From Hyphomicrobiales bacterium (GTDB taxonomy: Bacteria > Pseudomonadota > Alphaproteobacteria > Rhizobiales > Rhizobiaceae): 64,000 nt of DNA. Location: assembly GCA_900472675.1 (NCBI GenBank), contig UCJA01000014.1, positions 170,962 through 234,961 on the forward strand, read 5' to 3'. This document shows, in pieces, positions 63,282 to 64,000 of this stretch. How positions within the stretch are numbered: position 1 is the stretch's first letter; every line of letters starts with the position of its first letter. The notes under the pieces were generated by a model. That model was not told where the DNA came from. It saw only the letters and a list, made by a program, of their open reading frames with translations, and did not search any database. Both the position numbers and the translations under genes were made by a program.

Positions 63282-63980
63282 CTACATCCCGCACTCGTGC
63301 TGCGAATCGAACATCGCCCAGCTCCGATGGGTGCGGTGATTGGTGGTGAAATAGCCGCGGCCCTCGTCCACGCCGGCAGGGCAGCGATGCGGCACGGAGA
63401 CCAGGCATAGGGTCACCCGGTCGCCGGGCCTCGAAGCAATGACCGCTTCTTCCCGTTTATAGGAAACCTGATACCCGCCGTTGGTGAAGTCGACGCCGGT
63501 TCCGCCGTCGAAATACTCCGGCTTTGCCGGCGATCCGTCACCGGTGCGGGGATGGACGGCGTCGACCCTGGTGATCACGCACTGGCCTATCTTTGACGGT
63601 AGGTGACTGGAGGGCTTCGCCCGGCCAGCTGCGATGGTGATGGCGTCAACGCCGGCTGGAACGTCCGAGACCTCGCCCAATTGCGCGATGATCGACATGT
63701 AGGTGGCGAGAACGCACTGACGGTCCGTGCCGCAGGATCCGCGATCGGCGAGGAAGTCCTTCGACATCTGCCGCACGGTCTCGGACAGGCCCGAGCCCTT
63801 CTGTTCTTGCATAAGCTCTGCGGCGTGCACGCGGGCCAGCTGCGTGTCGAGCAAGGAGAGCAGCTTGTCACCGCAGACGAGTTTCTCGTCCGGGCCCAAG
63901 GGTCCCGAACAGTCGAAGGAGGCGGCGGAAGCTAAGGGGGCAAGCAGCAGGAAGGCTGCAAGTGTCATCACGTGTCGCAC
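63282..63980 (-). CDS. Secreted LprI-like protein
   Basis: A 232-residue exported protein. The signal peptide (VMTLAAFLLLAPLASAASF) precedes FDCSGPLGPDEKLVCGDKLLSLLDTQLAR, shown here in part, which resembles the Cys-rich LprI/YecT-type N-terminal domain; DRGSCGTDRQCVLATYM follows. The C-terminal 130 residues are unfamiliar and contain three more Cys. LprI-like proteins can inhibit lysozyme, but this is speculative here. GTG 63980 has GAGGG upstream; ATG 63968 is possible. It converges with ybgC. Confidence 0.78.
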   Translation of the reverse strand: MRHVMTLAAFLLLAPLASAASFDCSGPLGPDEKLVCGDKLLSLLDTQLARVHAAELMQEQKGSGLSETVRQMSKDFLADRGSCGTDRQCVLATYMSIIAQLGEVSDVPAGVDAITIAAGRAKPSSHLPSKIGQCVITRVDAVHPRTGDGSPAKPEYFDGGTGVDFTNGGYQVSYKREEAVIASRPGDRVTLCLVSVPHRCPAGVDEGRGYFTTNHRTHRSWAMFDSQHECGM

Positions 63981-64000
63981 AATCCACCCTCATGAGATCA

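Overview
The window is GC-rich, dense chromosomal DNA from an alphaproteobacterium, almost certainly of the Rhizobiaceae (Rhizobium/Agrobacterium/Ensifer-like). Evidence for this: GapR and RcdA homologues; many Rhizobiales domain families (DUF982, DUF1036, DUF1192, DUF1244, DUF2312, DUF4164, DUF882); an sqdBDC sulfolipid operon; the tkt/gap/pgk/fba glycolytic series; a RIME-like intergenic element; and promoter motifs of the CtrA and EcfG type. No tRNA, rRNA, insertion sequence, prophage or CRISPR array is visible. Nearly all genes are intact housekeeping or conserved accessory genes; the clearest remnant is a PIN-domain fragment lodged between ruvA and ruvB.

Layout. 1-200: a degenerate tandem repeat. 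200-14.7 kb: oligoendopeptidase F, an orphan NtrC-type regulator, a periplasmic DUF882 protein with a long Pro/Ala tail, a diguanylate cyclase, gapR, an N-formylglutamate amidohydrolase homologue, DUF1036-pyruvate kinase, a proline-racemase-family enzyme with a Ser/Cys pair, an alpha/beta hydrolase and a TPR protein, and rpmJ. 14.7-27.4 kb: purEK, two small YdcH proteins, an ArsR regulator with a TSUP transporter, a ThiE-like protein, a Sel1 protein, suhB, a non-flagellar MotA/MotB-like pair, an ABC exporter, rpmE and rcdA. 27.4-31.8 kb: a CtrA box, a candidate sRNA gene, DUF1192, an MFS transporter, a PhzF protein and class I aldolase.

31.8-41.4 kb: pgk, a CPA1-type antiporter, a lone TadE/G-like secreted protein, gap and tkt, then DUF4164-zapA and 6S RNA. 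41.5-48.6 kb: a PEGA-like lipoprotein, a three-gene phosphorelay (CHASE3 kinase, CheY-like regulator, receiver-HisKA_2 hybrid), a CNNM/CBS protein, 5-formyl-THF cyclo-ligase and a YmdB-type phosphodiesterase. 48.6-56 kb: a dienelactone hydrolase, an MBL-fold protein, a stress-type PPOX protein, yebC, a phosphate permease, a luciferase-like oxidoreductase and a degenerate chemoreceptor-like protein. 56-64 kb: ruvC-ruvA-[PIN remnant]-ruvB-NUDIX, a small stress-type operon, sqdBDC, ybgC and a secreted LprI-like protein.

How the genes work together. Central carbon flow (tkt, gap, pgk, fba, pyk) and purine/folate one-carbon steps (purE, purK, fau) form the metabolic core. Cell-cycle and nucleoid functions are gapR, rcdA, zapA and 6S RNA. 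Regulatory signals readable in the DNA include a consensus CtrA site before rcdA, EcfG-type promoters before the PPOX and DUF2945 genes, a PHO-box-like repeat before the phosphate permease, inverted repeats before the aldolase and antiporter genes, and several intrinsic terminators, one overlapping the last codons of a gene. All functional calls come from reading motifs by eye; no database search was run.
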